A stretch of 64,000 nucleotides of DNA. It comes from Camarhynchus parvulus (Eukaryota > Chordata > Aves > Passeriformes > Thraupidae). Of this stretch, positions 1 through 11,280 are shown one piece after another; the first letter of the stretch is position 1; every line of letters starts with the position of its first letter. The notes beneath the pieces were generated by a model that did not search any database, was not told the DNA's origin, and was given only the letters and a program-made list of their open reading frames with translations. The DNA lies in assembly GCF_901933205.1 (NCBI RefSeq), contig NC_044571.1, positions 57,535,994-57,599,993 on the forward strand, written 5' to 3'. The position numbers and the translations under genes are program-made.

Positions 1-170
1 GAGCTGAAGAACCATGACTGAGAGAATCATCACCTCACAGCTGACCCTGGAATTGTGTGGGATATGACGGTCCGGCTGGATCCCTACAAACCAAAACTAC
101 AGCACCGTACATGCTGCTATGGATAAAATAAACCATTACAAGACTGATTACAGCAGGTTTAAAAAAAAAG
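1..170 (+). other. Possible 3' end of a processed retrocopy (weak)
   Basis: A moderately GC-rich stretch at the window edge is followed by an AATAAA-type signal near 126-132 and, about 28 bases later, by a run of nine A residues at 161-169. This spacing matches the end of a polyadenylated transcript copied back into the genome. The upstream frames contain stops and I do not recognise the protein. The body would lie outside the window to the left. Chance association of AATAAA with an A-run is common in AT-rich DNA, so this is only a suggestion. Confidence 0.15.
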
Positions 171-450
171 TAAAAACTTTTTACTCTGATGTGATAGACC
201 CAAAATGCTTAGACTTAGTGAAGCCTAACAAATTAAAATAAATATTACATTACAATTAAATAAGTGCACACTTTAAAGGATTGAACAGCAAGACAAGGAT
301 AAAACACCCTGTCCAGAATCCAGCTTTTTTTTCCATCCCTCCCATTAAGATCCAGTCATTAAAATTGTAAGAGAGGCGCCTGTGACCAAATTAAGGTGCA
401 AATGAGACCATATGCTGAAGTTGATAGTATAAATTTTACTTAACAGTAAA

Positions 451-547
451 TGAGAAGGGAGAGGGAGAGGGAGAGGGAGAGGGAGAGGGAGAGGGAGAGG
501 GAGAGGGAGAGGGAGAGGGAGAGGGAGAGGGAGAGGGAGAGGGAGGG
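451..547 (+). repeat. (GGGAGA)n hexanucleotide microsatellite
   Basis: Fifteen GGG triplets lie exactly six bases apart from 457 to 543, and a sixteenth follows at 545-547. The array is nearly perfect. On the plus strand, GGG runs separated by three-base loops meet the classical G-quadruplex pattern several times over. The open frames here (prolyl-leucyl or prolyl-seryl repeats on the minus strand) are translations of the repeat and not genes. Confidence 0.95.
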
Positions 548-579
548 CAAGACAGAAAGCAAGTGACAAAGAAACAGAT

Positions 580-920
580 TATGTAGAAAATATCAATGCT
601 CCATGGATCCTGACAGTCTCCCATTGGTCCTCTTTTTCTGGTCTTCCCAGTGGTGAGGGTCCTGAAGGAAACAGAGTTCAATGTATTATCATATGTTCAG
701 GCCGGGTGGGAATGCCCAGGTAACTCTCCTGGGTGGGGGAAGTCTGACACCGTCTCCTCCAACAGCCTCTGGATCTGTTGCATCACTCTGCATCATGTGC
801 AGTGCTTGGCTGGAAGGCCTGAGGCATGAGTCTGTGGGCTGTGGCTTGCCCTCACTGAACACAGGCAGAGCTGATTTTCAGAACAGAGTCTGGGTTTGGC
901 TTTCCTTGTGGGTATATTCT
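580..920. other. GC-richer unassigned segment
   Basis: This stretch is visibly richer in G and C than its surroundings and follows directly on the hexamer array. It has open frames of up to 81 codons on the plus strand but no recognisable protein, splice context or repeat family. It could be an old LTR fragment or a conserved noncoding piece. I see nothing that decides between these. Confidence 0.3.
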
Positions 921-3900
921 TCTTAGGCCAAAGATAGCTAGAGAATAGTTTAGCACCTTTACCACATTTATCACAGTCCAGCTCCTATCAGGAAGCATAT
1001 TTGGGTGGGAAATGAGCTTTAGTGGTAGCAGCAGCTTTATACAGTTTTGGCTGTACAATTTTGTATAATGGTCAAAGTCCTTTTATAACAATATTTAAGC
1101 TATTAACTTTTCAGATTCTCACACCTCTCCCACAAACTTAGTAACTCTCCACACAAATACCCAACATGCAAATTTTCATGGATCATCTCAGACATCAGAA
1201 TGTTTTCTTTTAATACTGATGAAAACTATAACGTGGGAGAGAGTAGATTGTAATTTACATTTTGCATTAGGAAACTGATGCCCTCAGAGTCTACAGCACA
1301 GATTCACAGATGTTCTTTCATGGGTGAAGATTTAAGCATCTAACCAGTCTGGACAGAAATGACTGCAAAGGATCCCAGGGGAAGCCTGTGACATAGCCAG
1401 GAACAACATTCCCTGCTCCTGAGCTACGGGCTGAGCTGTAAGATCATACCTGTCTTGTTTTTGTATCGTTAGAGGGAGAAGATAAAGTTGTTCTCAGTGT
1501 CTTTTCCTGGAACCATCTCTTTTTCTGATCAAGATTAATAGCCCAATGGTCTCTCGTGTACAGGTAGGACACCCTTGAGCTATAATAATGCTTCAATTTT
1601 TTCTTGGGATTTTTTTAACCTGAGTTTTACAAGGCAAGATGATACCTTCTAATGTGTTAAATGAGCTGTTCACAGTGAAAGATGGAAGGTTTTGCTCACC
1701 CAAGAGGAACTAAGAATTGCATGGTACCTTGTGGGATTTGGATCAGACAGTGGCCTGACCATTATTTCAGTTTTAAAATATTCTTCAGTCATATTGCTAA
1801 ATCTACTTGCTATGTCAGAAGGTGAGAGTTAGGTCAGCAGGCCAGACACAGAACATATTCATGTAAAGATGAGGAATTTATTAAAAACCAGTGAAGGGAA
1901 GACCACATTTCAGTTTATTAAACACAAAAAGAGGACTTTTACAAGAAGGGAGGAATAGGTTAACTCCCAAGAGCAGTTTCATAGTCATATTCAGAAGTAG
2001 TGTAAGAAACAGTTTTGATATTTGAGTGAAAATAAACCTTTCTGAAACTTCAGAAAAGTTTGGGGATTTTATTGCTTTCTCAGTTTTTCGTTATTTTGCC
2101 TATATATAGCTTTGTCAGCATTCTATGCCTCATGAGATACTGGTGTTTTTTCATGTCTTTTAAGAAAGACCTTCTGCTCAGGACACATGGAGGTAAGGCA
2201 TGCTGCAGCAGCTGCCACCTACTCTCTAGTGCATCCCACTCTGCTGAGCTGATAAGACAAGCTCCAGGGCCATGTTGGTTTGCTCTGCTGAATAGATCCA
2301 GTGGATATTCATGTTGGAGCCCTGCAGTTTAGAAACCTTGGGATTGTTGTAGCTTATGATTTTTTCCCCAAATTTCTCAGTATTGTAGACTTTATAGTTT
2401 GATCCCTCAAGTTTCTCATTTTTCTCCCTTTCCTTAGTCTACAAGATAGCAGAACTCCAAAGCCATCCAAACACATGCTTGCCAAATAGGGATTTTTGTA
2501 AATAATCCGGTGCCACTTCTAAATAAATTAATGTCCTCCAGCTAGCTCATATTTTGTATGCCAGTAATGCTGAAAAATACATTTGTATATTTGAGGATTT
2601 GAAATCAAACATCTTTGACTTGGAAATCTAAAAGATTAATTTTTAAAGATTTAAAGAACTATCTTCTGGCTGACCATGTAAGCATTCCTAATTTCCTTGA
2701 TCAGCAGTCATCGGACAGTCAGTGGCACTTATTGCATATCCAACAAAATGCCACCACATTTTGCACACCAGAAGTAGAGGTTAGTTGTCTCAGCAGTGAC
2801 ATACTAATCCTATTACTAGACAAACACAAGTTCTGGTCAGGTTGGAAGAAGCAAGTTCCAAACTGTTAAAATTCAAATATTTGTGCCATCTGAGGAGGGG
2901 AGGCCAAAGCCCTTGTGCTATGGTGGTGTGGTGTTGTAATGCTGCTTGTTACATAGGACCTGACTCCTGATGATATTCGTCATCTGGCTCTACTGAAATA
3001 TCTGCAAAGCTTACACCTATGGTGCATCTTTTGCCTCTAGAGGGTCAAGTGATCAGACATGATTGCACAAAAGTTAATATTGTTGATTTAGCCTTTGATT
3101 TTGCTTAGTTATGTAGCATTTTCGTCTATTTACTTTTCATGATGGTGAGTAATAATACACGTAAGGATGAGAAAAAGAAGAGTTTTTTTATTTTTTCCCA
3201 TGGGACTTTGGTTTGGTGTTTGGTTTTGTGTTAGCAGACCCTGAAGGATCTCAGACAACATTTGAAAGATCATGAACTGAAATTTACTCCCTTTTAGGAA
3301 AGTGGAGAAAAGTAAGAAAAAAAGGAAAAAAGATAGAAAATTTTGAAGGAAAATGAAAACATTTAATCTTGTATTTTTCAGGATAAGTTAAAAATAATGC
3401 TACTAGGAATAAACAGCTGATTTCAATAGAAAAAATATTGTTACTTTCCCCCAGATGACCCACCATAAGAAAATAAAAAATATTGCAAACTATAATCGTA
3501 TTTCTAGTTGAAGTCTAGCCTTGTACAAATGACTATTTGTAGTTACTGACATTCAAAACCCAGGTTTAGTATTATGTGGATCAAACAAAAAAATCATGCA
3601 GCTTGTTAACTTCATAAAGAACATAATGTCTACTCAATTTTGACTAGAAAACATGGCTAGTTTTCCACATGTAATCACAACTCAAATAGAAAAAAATCAA
3701 TGCAGCCCCGATTTTAAATAGTGTCATACACGCTAGCTAACCAAAAAAAAAAAAAATTCAACACAGCATAAATATTTCATATAGTCATGTAGTCTGGATT
3801 ACAAAGTATTTGAAAGATTTCAGATTTCAAATAGTGCAGAAACCTATATAGGATATCTTTCATTCCACAGTAAGCTCAGGCATAATATATGTATGCTGAC

Positions 3901-5908
3901 ATGTAGCATTGATTTTTTTCTTACGTACTACTGTATTAATTTTTAAAGTTGATGCAGAAAAATGTGCACCTTTCAGAAACAGAAGTAGGGAAATGAATAA
4001 GATCTGCAACAGAAACCTCCATTATGAAACTTTTTTTAATGGATATGGGCCTTTAAAGAATACAAATTATCTTTTCAGGTTTTTTAAATAGTTTTTTAAA
4101 GGATAGCACCTTCTTTTATACTTTCATATTTACAGATTTAATTTACACTATCTGGCTTTAAAATTTAGCTCCAGTTCAAAAAAAGTTCATTTCTACAAGT
4201 GATATTGTAGAAAGTCAATAGCTGGAAGCAATCAGCATTTGATGACATTTTTTTTCAGTGAAACAATAAATAAATCAAATAAATAAACAAATTCAACCCT
4301 ATAGCAAGCTCATTACGTGCAAGTTTAAAACTAGTGTCTACTGTGTATTTTTGAAAACACCAAAAGCAAAAGAATATATATTATGCAAATTATTTAAAAG
4401 TATTCATCACAACATAGGAAATGCTGTACAGGAATATGCTTGTATGTAAACTTAAAATGCATCACATTCTTCATCTATCTCTCTGGCTCACCCAGCCTGA
4501 CACCAGACTTTCATCAAGTTCTACAAAAAAGCCAAGATTTTACATCTTGGAGTTTTTATTGTCATTGCATATATTGCTGCAGTGATACAGTACTGCAGAA
4601 ATAATTGATAGAAATGTCACTTTAGCAGTGGGATTTCTAATTGACATTCTCTTTACTACCTCTACATCAAACATAGGCACACGCAGATTTTCTTCCCAAG
4701 TGATATCCACTCACTTTGGATATGTTTATTTATTCTGTTAAAGGGATATTTCCTCCAGGCCCATCCGATTTTGTTTACAAAAGAGTAGGAATGCCTCATA
4801 TCATTCATGAAGAAAGCCCACAGATTGACAATCGACTGTTTACTTGATGGGGTGGGTGTTTGTTTGTTTGGTTTGGGGGGTTTGGGTTGTTCTATTGGGT
4901 TGTTATTTTCTGAGACTAATAATCCTATTAAAGAACTTCAGGCAAAGATTAATGACAGCCTGAAAGCATCCACCTCATTAAGGTTTCATCAGTTGCTTTT
5001 GGAATTAGAAAATGAAATAATGGAAATGCCAGCTCTGATTCCACTGACTCTCTTGTTAAGGGGAAAACAGCTTCATTTACTAACCAATACAAATAAATCT
5101 ACTGGTAATTAGACTAGTGTCCTATTAAGATACAAAAATAAGGCCAAATATCGACAATGTAAGTGAACAGATTTGGTGTTATATACTATCTGTGTCTTGT
5201 CTGATCAGCAGTTGATTAAGTTAATGACTAGTAGAGTAAGCTTTGGACTACTTCAGATGTTTTATGGTGCATTGATTTGCTGGAAAGGTTTGGAGTGAAT
5301 GCACAAAATATCCTGTAGACTTTCTCACACAGAGCTGAGTAGCAAACCTAACATGAAAATGGAGTAATGGTTACAAGGCTGTTTATTTCAGCTGCTGTGA
5401 GGCTGAATGTATAAGGCAGGTGTGACAGCTAAATCTCCTCAGCCAGGCTGTGAATTTGAGAACTGAAATTCAGTTTCAAAGAAGTGATTCACTCTTACTC
5501 ATAACAAAAGGGTAAGTTTTGTGACAGCATTTGACAGAGAGAGGGATTAGGTGAAGATGGTAAAGAATGAAGTTTCCCTGTAGATGTACACTATATAAAA
5601 TAAGCTGCAAAACAGAAAAAAATTGTCACTCTTTTAAGAAGATGGCTTAAAGGTGGTAGCCACAGAACATCTTTTCTACAATTACACTTCATGCTGATGG
5701 CAGTATTTGACTAGTTGAGTAGCTGAACTCCTTCCCCTGGAGACTGTACCAGACTGCTGATCCTGTGAATGAAACCAGAATGAGTATATTTTTACTGTTA
5801 GACATGTCACAAGGCAAAGCATGAAGCCATAAGTTGTCAGAAGCAGAATGACATTGCCTACAAACAGTTTTGAAATTGCAAAATCAAAATGGTTTTGCAG
5901 AAAAATTG
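921..5908. other. AT-rich unique sequence, no gene seen
   Basis: Noncoding sequence with short A and T tracts, for example thirteen A residues near 3743. The longest frame is 101 codons at 4807-5112 on the plus strand. It begins in a G/T-rich tract, looks like nothing known and is judged spurious. No repeat family was recognised. Confidence 0.6.
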
Positions 5909-5915
5909 TAATAAC

Positions 5916-5945
<30 letters not shown>
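5909..5945 (+). repeat. (AAT)n trinucleotide microsatellite
   Basis: Ten uninterrupted AAT units run from 5916 to 5945, preceded by a slightly imperfect start. The poly-isoleucine open frame on the minus strand across this point is a product of the repeat. Confidence 0.95.
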
Positions 5946-5946
<1 letters not shown>

Positions 5947-6486
5947 GCAACAACTGTGATAGTTATCAAGTTGTGAGCACCTACAGCATGAAAAACAAAA
6001 GTGAAAATCAGCTGTTTATCTAAAAATTATATTGATGAATGTCTTAAAATTAAAAATACAGAGATGTGTAAAAGTCACATCAGAAGGGATTGGTTTCCTT
6101 GTTTTTTACAGTCATATTTTGTCTTGCATTATTTGATTGTGCTAATGTTAACCACCTACTTCTATCAATGAAAATTGTCAGATGCAATTTTGGCTACTGT
6201 AATAACAAGGCATCTACATAATCACTCAGTTCACCAGATAAAAGTGGAAATATTGATTGATCACTCTTCAACACTTTCTGGTTATAATGTGAAACTCAAA
6301 AGCAGAGAAAACTCACCTGCTAAGCTTGGCTAATATATTAGCTATTGTCAGTGTACAACCTGCTTCAATTGAAAAAGCATTAAGTGGCCTTACTTTAAAA
6401 GCATCTTATGTGTATAAAACATTCTTTATAAAAAGCAATCTGGTTTAAAGGTGAATTTCTATTCTGGACCTAGATGTTGGACATGC

Positions 6487-6605
6487 CATAGAATCATAGT
6501 ACAATTTAAGTTGGAAAAGACCCTTAATATGATCAAGTCTAGCCGTTAAACTAACACTGCCAAGTTCACCATTAAGCCATGTCCCTAAACACCATGTTTA
6601 TACTC
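6487..6605 (-). mobile_element. CR1 LINE 3'-end fragment
   Basis: Read on the plus strand, the block opens with ATAGAATCATAG and continues with AAGTTGGAAAAGACCC and CACTGCCAAGTTCACC, the reverse complement of the CR1 3' untranslated end. The element therefore lies on the minus strand with its 3' terminus at the low coordinate. It is truncated at about 120 bases, as is normal for 5'-truncated CR1 copies. Assignment is from recall of avian CR1 consensus sequences. Confidence 0.8.
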
Positions 6606-6970
6606 TGGGACTGATGAGAGAAGAGAGAGACTTGACCACAGATGATCTCTGAGGGTAAAAAAACCCAGAGGTTCTATGGTGGGGTCCATCTTGGGGGCAC
6701 TGGCTCAGGCTGTTCCTGGGTTACTGTGCCATGAACAAAAGGCTTCCTATCTGAGTCCTATCTGAGACATCTGAGACTCTGCTGTGGGAAACCTGGGGCT
6801 GAACCAGTGAGGAAACCTGGACTGACTGCGGAATGTGTGTGTGAGGAGCAAAGAGGAGCCACTGGACCCTCCTGCCATGAAGCGGCTTCAGTCCCAGTAA
6901 AGTCTCTGGTGGTGGGAGTGTGATTGCCAGCGAGTCTCGTGAATGTTCAGACGGGTAAGTTTCCATAACA
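6606..6970 (+). mobile_element. Probable LTR remnant
   Basis: A GC-richer block follows directly on the CR1 fragment. It contains an AGTAAA polyadenylation-like hexamer near 6896, then a short U5-like segment, and ends in CATAACA at 6970, a common avian LTR terminus. I could not place a matching TG start or a target duplication, so the left end is arbitrary. The 106-codon minus-strand frame here (6721-7041) is judged spurious. The element class is unknown. Confidence 0.35.
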
Positions 6971-7040
6971 CTGTTCTGAAGTTCAACAACTATTTTGGTG
7001 AGTACAATCTTTCCTTTGCCTGTAAAGACATTGGCTCTCA

Positions 7041-8139
7041 AAGGACAATTTTAAGCATTTTTTTTTTACTTTCTTAATTTTCTGGCGTCTGGGAGCTAGT
7101 TGTTGGCTTCATGCCTGTGGATGGAATGTCTCAGTCACCACCATCTCAGCTCATCTGTTCTCACCATCACATGTGGGACATGACTGACATCACCTCCTCA
7201 CCCGCATCACCCACTGACAACCTCCTCCAGGGAAGCAGCAGAGCAGCATCCATCTCAGCCTCTACAGCCAGGCACATGGATTATTTAGGATGACATCATC
7301 AGGGCATTGTTTATTTTTATGCCTCATTACTCCTTTTCTAGGAGAATGTGATCCATTACTTACCTCTGGCGAAACACCTGTGTAACTGAAGTGTTCTAAA
7401 GCCTTCCTACCTATAACTTTCAGCTAACCATGCTTTAGATAAAAGTCCACACATGTAGTGGTGAAACACTGTCAACACTGATATATTGTCCAGAAAGTTC
7501 ATTGCTGTGTGAACAAGACATGCTCTTTATCCCAGGAGCTGTGTACAGTTTCCTCAGATCTTACCAGTTCAGAAATCAGCAGATTAGTTTTAGTAGTTTT
7601 AGTGTAAGTAATTTTTAATTTATTTTTTCCATTGTTTTATTTTTGTTTTTCTCTCTGAATCCTTTATAACATTTAAACACATTGCCTTAAGGCTTGGTAC
7701 CCAGCTCAGATACTAAAGTCTTGCTAGAAGGATAATATTCACTGGTCTAGCAAACAGATAGTTTCTCATTTTAGTTTGAGGTTATGCTCATCCAGCCTAA
7801 TCTTCTATGATAGATAAAGCACAGAATTTTCCCTTCTAAAAGCTGCCTGCTGCTCAGAAACTTGTGCTTAGACACACAAAGTCTGTGTAAGAAAAGTTGC
7901 TCAGGCTCTTTTCTACCTCTGCTTCCTCTTCTTATCTCAAAACCAGCTTGGTCCAGAAACTTACAGGTTATTTGCCATAAGCCCAAAGGTGAACTATGCA
8001 CATGGGCATATGCAATGTGGCTAATTTAAAATGCATTTACTAAGGAAAAAGAAATTAACTTCTGGATGCTATGCAAAATCCCTACAAAGATAATGGCTTT
8101 AATGAACACAGCCTGCAGGATTCACGATCTCTTCTCGCA
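7041..8139. other. Noncoding sequence, no recognised element
   Basis: Mixed sequence with a CA/TC-rich patch at 7120-7280 and frames of 60 and 76 codons that match nothing I know. Part of it could be decayed LTR sequence, given the LTR-like blocks on both sides, but nothing diagnostic is visible. Confidence 0.4.
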
Positions 8140-8560
8140 GTGTCATAGCAGATCATGTTAGCACACATGCCTCTGCTGAAAATCACACTATGAAAAGCCA
8201 GTGTCCATACAGACAAAGGAGTCCTGCAACTTTATTCAAATAAAGCAAGAGATTCCTCTGGGGCATACCACTGTGGGGTTTTTCTCTCCAGATTTATAAG
8301 GATGCAGCATCCTTTTATCCTAAACTCCCAGCTGCACATTTTCTTATTCCTTTCCCTGTTGCTGAGGTAATAGAGAGGTACAACCTTCCTGGACTGCCTA
8401 CCACATACTGTTCCCATGCACGTGTCATGTCAACTTCAAGTTCAGAAGTTCAGGCTATCTGGGTTCTGCAATAGACTTTGTGTTGATCCATTTGTCTATT
8501 ACCTTAAAGTTCAGGAGTCAAAATGTCAGGATTCTGTTCCAAACTTGGGCTTGAGCTTGG
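8140..8560 (-). mobile_element. Probable LTR fragment, antisense
   Basis: The plus strand reads CTTTATTCAAATAAAG near 8229-8246, so the minus strand carries an AATAAA signal in a context like an LTR R region. The following 300 bases resemble the antisense of avian LTRs as I recall them. The start at TGTCATAGC (8140) is a guess and the far end is unclear, possibly reaching about 8770. No target duplication was found. Frames of 61, 86 and 107 codons over and beyond this block are judged spurious. Confidence 0.4.
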
Positions 8561-8860
8561 TAGAGATATTAAGAACCATTTCAAAGACATTAACACCCAT
8601 ACCCTCACCCATCAAAGTGTTTGTAAAGACATTAGCACACATCTTTTCCTATCATGCCCAATTGTTCACTTCTTAGTCAGCATCAATTCTCATTATTCAG
8701 CATTTTTCCACTTTGAGGTCACACAGATGTGTCCCAAGACACATATTTCAAAGGATTTAATAGTTCGTGTCATGACCTCACTTTCTAAATTCTCTGACAG
8801 CACTTTCAAATTTTGGAAAGCATTTTGCCAAAAACTTGAAGTGTAAGTACATTGGTTTAG

Positions 8861-10940
8861 ATGGTTTTTGTCCTGAAGCTTGTTTTTTGTAATGTCTTAA
8901 CAATTACTAGAGTAGCAAACACAGTAGTAGTTTTCCTTGAGGCATTTATTCAGCAAAACTCTTATATGTTTATTATTTTCTATATGCTTATCTGCATTCA
9001 TAACAGTACTTGGAGTTTGTGTATCTTATGGAAAAGAATTCACTATTTTTTTTTTTTTTTGTAATGCAGGTTGCAAAAGGGAGAAGTCGGTAAGATGTAT
9101 TTATTCACATCCACATAGAATCACATCATATCGGAGTAATAGTTGATCTAGTGCTCAGCATGACACGTTGCTCATCTATCTGACCAAGGATGTTTTGGAA
9201 GAAAATACAAGGAAACTGGTAATGGAAAAATCTCTCCATGCAGAAATTTTTTCTCATTTCAGCTACATACCTCAAAGCATGAAAGTCTATTCATTTTAAA
9301 GGTAACCATGCATTTTCTCATGGTTCATGTAGGAAGCTAGTTTTGCCAATTCATCCTCCTTGCTGTACTGTTTTTTTACTTTGAATAGCAGCATCTTGTG
9401 CAAATGTTTTCTCTGAATTATGCTGAAGGTATTTTATGTTCTGAATTAAACAAGAGGTACCCAGTTAAACAAGAACCAGAAAAACGGGTCTCAATTTCTT
9501 CACAAGTATCTTAGGTTTCAATATTAATCTGAGTATTACTGCTTTTATTGTTTTCTATGAAATCTTAAATACTAATCCAAACACATGCACACTGTGAGAA
9601 GTAAATATTTAAATCTTGGTCTCAGTTACATAATTTTGGTTCTGATTTGCATAGTGAAATTCAATTACAATGAAGATTTACTCCACTTAAGAAAGTACAC
9701 TCATTGCAAATAAGTTGAGCATCATTATTTTAAATTCTGTTGCATTAGTGAAAGGAAGTAGGTAAGGTATGTTTTGTTCTTAGATAGGATGGACCAATAA
9801 AATGGCGAGGATCCTTAAGTAAGCTTTTATTTAGATACCTAAACTTTGATGTGTTCATTCAGGACATTTGTTTCCCCTGTTGAAATTTGACGCATTCTGA
9901 TTCAAAGAAATGGGATTAATGATAAGATCCTGTATTAACAGATTATAAATAAACTGATGTGGGCATATAAGTCTCACAGAATTTCCCAAAGAGTTTAGTT
10001 TGAGACAAATCTAGGTTTCCTGTAAAAAGATTTCATGGATTTGTTAGTTTACATTGCTCTTTAAGTACGCTCTTTGATTAGACAGTTAATAGGCTGCTTC
10101 CTTTTCTTTAAACACTGGTAGTCATCCTAATTCTGTTTGATCTGGCTCCTCTTCTCGCCTTCTAAAGATTACTACATGATTTATGTCAAAGTGCTGTATG
10201 CACCCTTCATAATTTAAGAATACTGTTGTTTACTTTCATACACCTAATATAGGGATTTTTCTTCTTCCTAATTAAAACACTCATATAGAATAATATACCA
10301 AACCATAAACTATGACAGTTAATATGAAAAGGTTCTAAGTTATTACATTTGCAACAGACATTTAGTTATCAAAAGTGCAAGAAACTCTGTTGCCCCAACT
10401 CATCATAAATGTATTTTAAGCTATTCTTCCTGTGCATTTAGCTAAAGATCAGTAATACTTACCTATGACCATAATGAATGAATAAAGTATTCAGGAAGAT
10501 AGTTATTTTTCTTTTAAAATATTAGTTTATTTAAAAAGAAAATTATGTTTTTAAAAAATCATTTATTTCTTTCCTTTCCCCTAAGTATGACCCTGGAAAA
10601 CCTGCTGTTGTTCTATCAAATCTCCCACTGGATCTGTATTTTGGAAAGGTCTGTTGCTAGTAAACAGCTTCATGAATATGTATGTCCTTGTATAGACAAT
10701 AAGTGATACTAAAATGTGCATAAAAGTACAAACCAGAACTCCATGTCACACTGAGTCTGCAAGTTTGACTTTTGACAGTTGTCAAATAGAAGGATCCTGC
10801 TTTGGTCTGAATTGGATGCAAAACTTGCCATGCAGTTACTGATGGAATCTACAATTTTTGTATTTCCACTTCTGTTTCTAGTTTGTCTTTTTTCATGCTT
10901 CTTTTACAGAAACTTTTGCTTACTGAAAACTGAAGATGAT
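8861..10940. other. AT-rich unique sequence, no gene seen
   Basis: Noncoding sequence with a run of about sixteen T residues near 9045-9060. Short hydrophobic open frames around 8861-9146 follow from the T-rich composition. No mobile element was recognised. Confidence 0.55.
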
Positions 10941-10943
10941 ATC

Positions 10944-11280
10944 TTCCTTCCTTCCTTCCTTCCTTCCTTCCTTCCTTCCTTCCTTCCTTCCTTCCTTCCT
11001 TCCTTCCTTCCTTCCTTCCTTCCTTCCTTCCTTCCTTCCTTCCTTCCTTCCTTCCTTCCTTCCTTCCTTCCTTCCTTCCTTCCTTCCTTCCTTCCTTCCT
11101 TCCTTCCTTCCTTCCTTCCTTCCTTCCTTCCTTCCTTCCTTCCTTCCTTCCTTCCGCCACTTCCTTCCTTCCTTCCTTCCGCCACTTCCTTCCTTCCTTC
11201 CTTCCTTCCTTCCTTCCTTCCTTCCGTCCTCCCCCACTTCTTCCTTCCACTCCTTCCTTCTCCTTCCCCATTCATTCCAA
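10944..11280 (+). repeat. Long (TTCC)n tetranucleotide array
   Basis: Fifty-three perfect TTCC units run from 10944 to 11155. The interruption GCCAC then occurs, five units follow (11161-11180), the same GCCAC recurs, and ten more units follow (11186-11225), ending in a degenerate pyrimidine-rich tail. The plus strand is almost pure pyrimidine, a composition that can form triplex (H-DNA). The five overlapping open frames of 123 to 182 codons rich in PSFL or GRKE repeats are translations of this array. Length is probably polymorphic. Confidence 0.97.

Noticed and set aside
345..681. Frames with proline-leucine and proline-serine repeats near the hexamer array
   Set aside because: They are products of the (GGGAGA)n array on the opposite strand.
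4848..4890. G-rich tract as a possible G-quadruplex
   Set aside because: The runs of three or more G are separated by an 18-base loop; it is much weaker than the array at 457-547.
4807..5112. 101-codon plus-strand frame with a hydrophobic, glycine-rich start
   Set aside because: The hydrophobic part comes from a G/T-rich low-complexity tract; the remainder matches nothing known.
8416..8846. Overlapping 86- and 107-codon plus-strand frames
   Set aside because: They overlap in different frames, have no recognisable content and lie in a probable antisense LTR.
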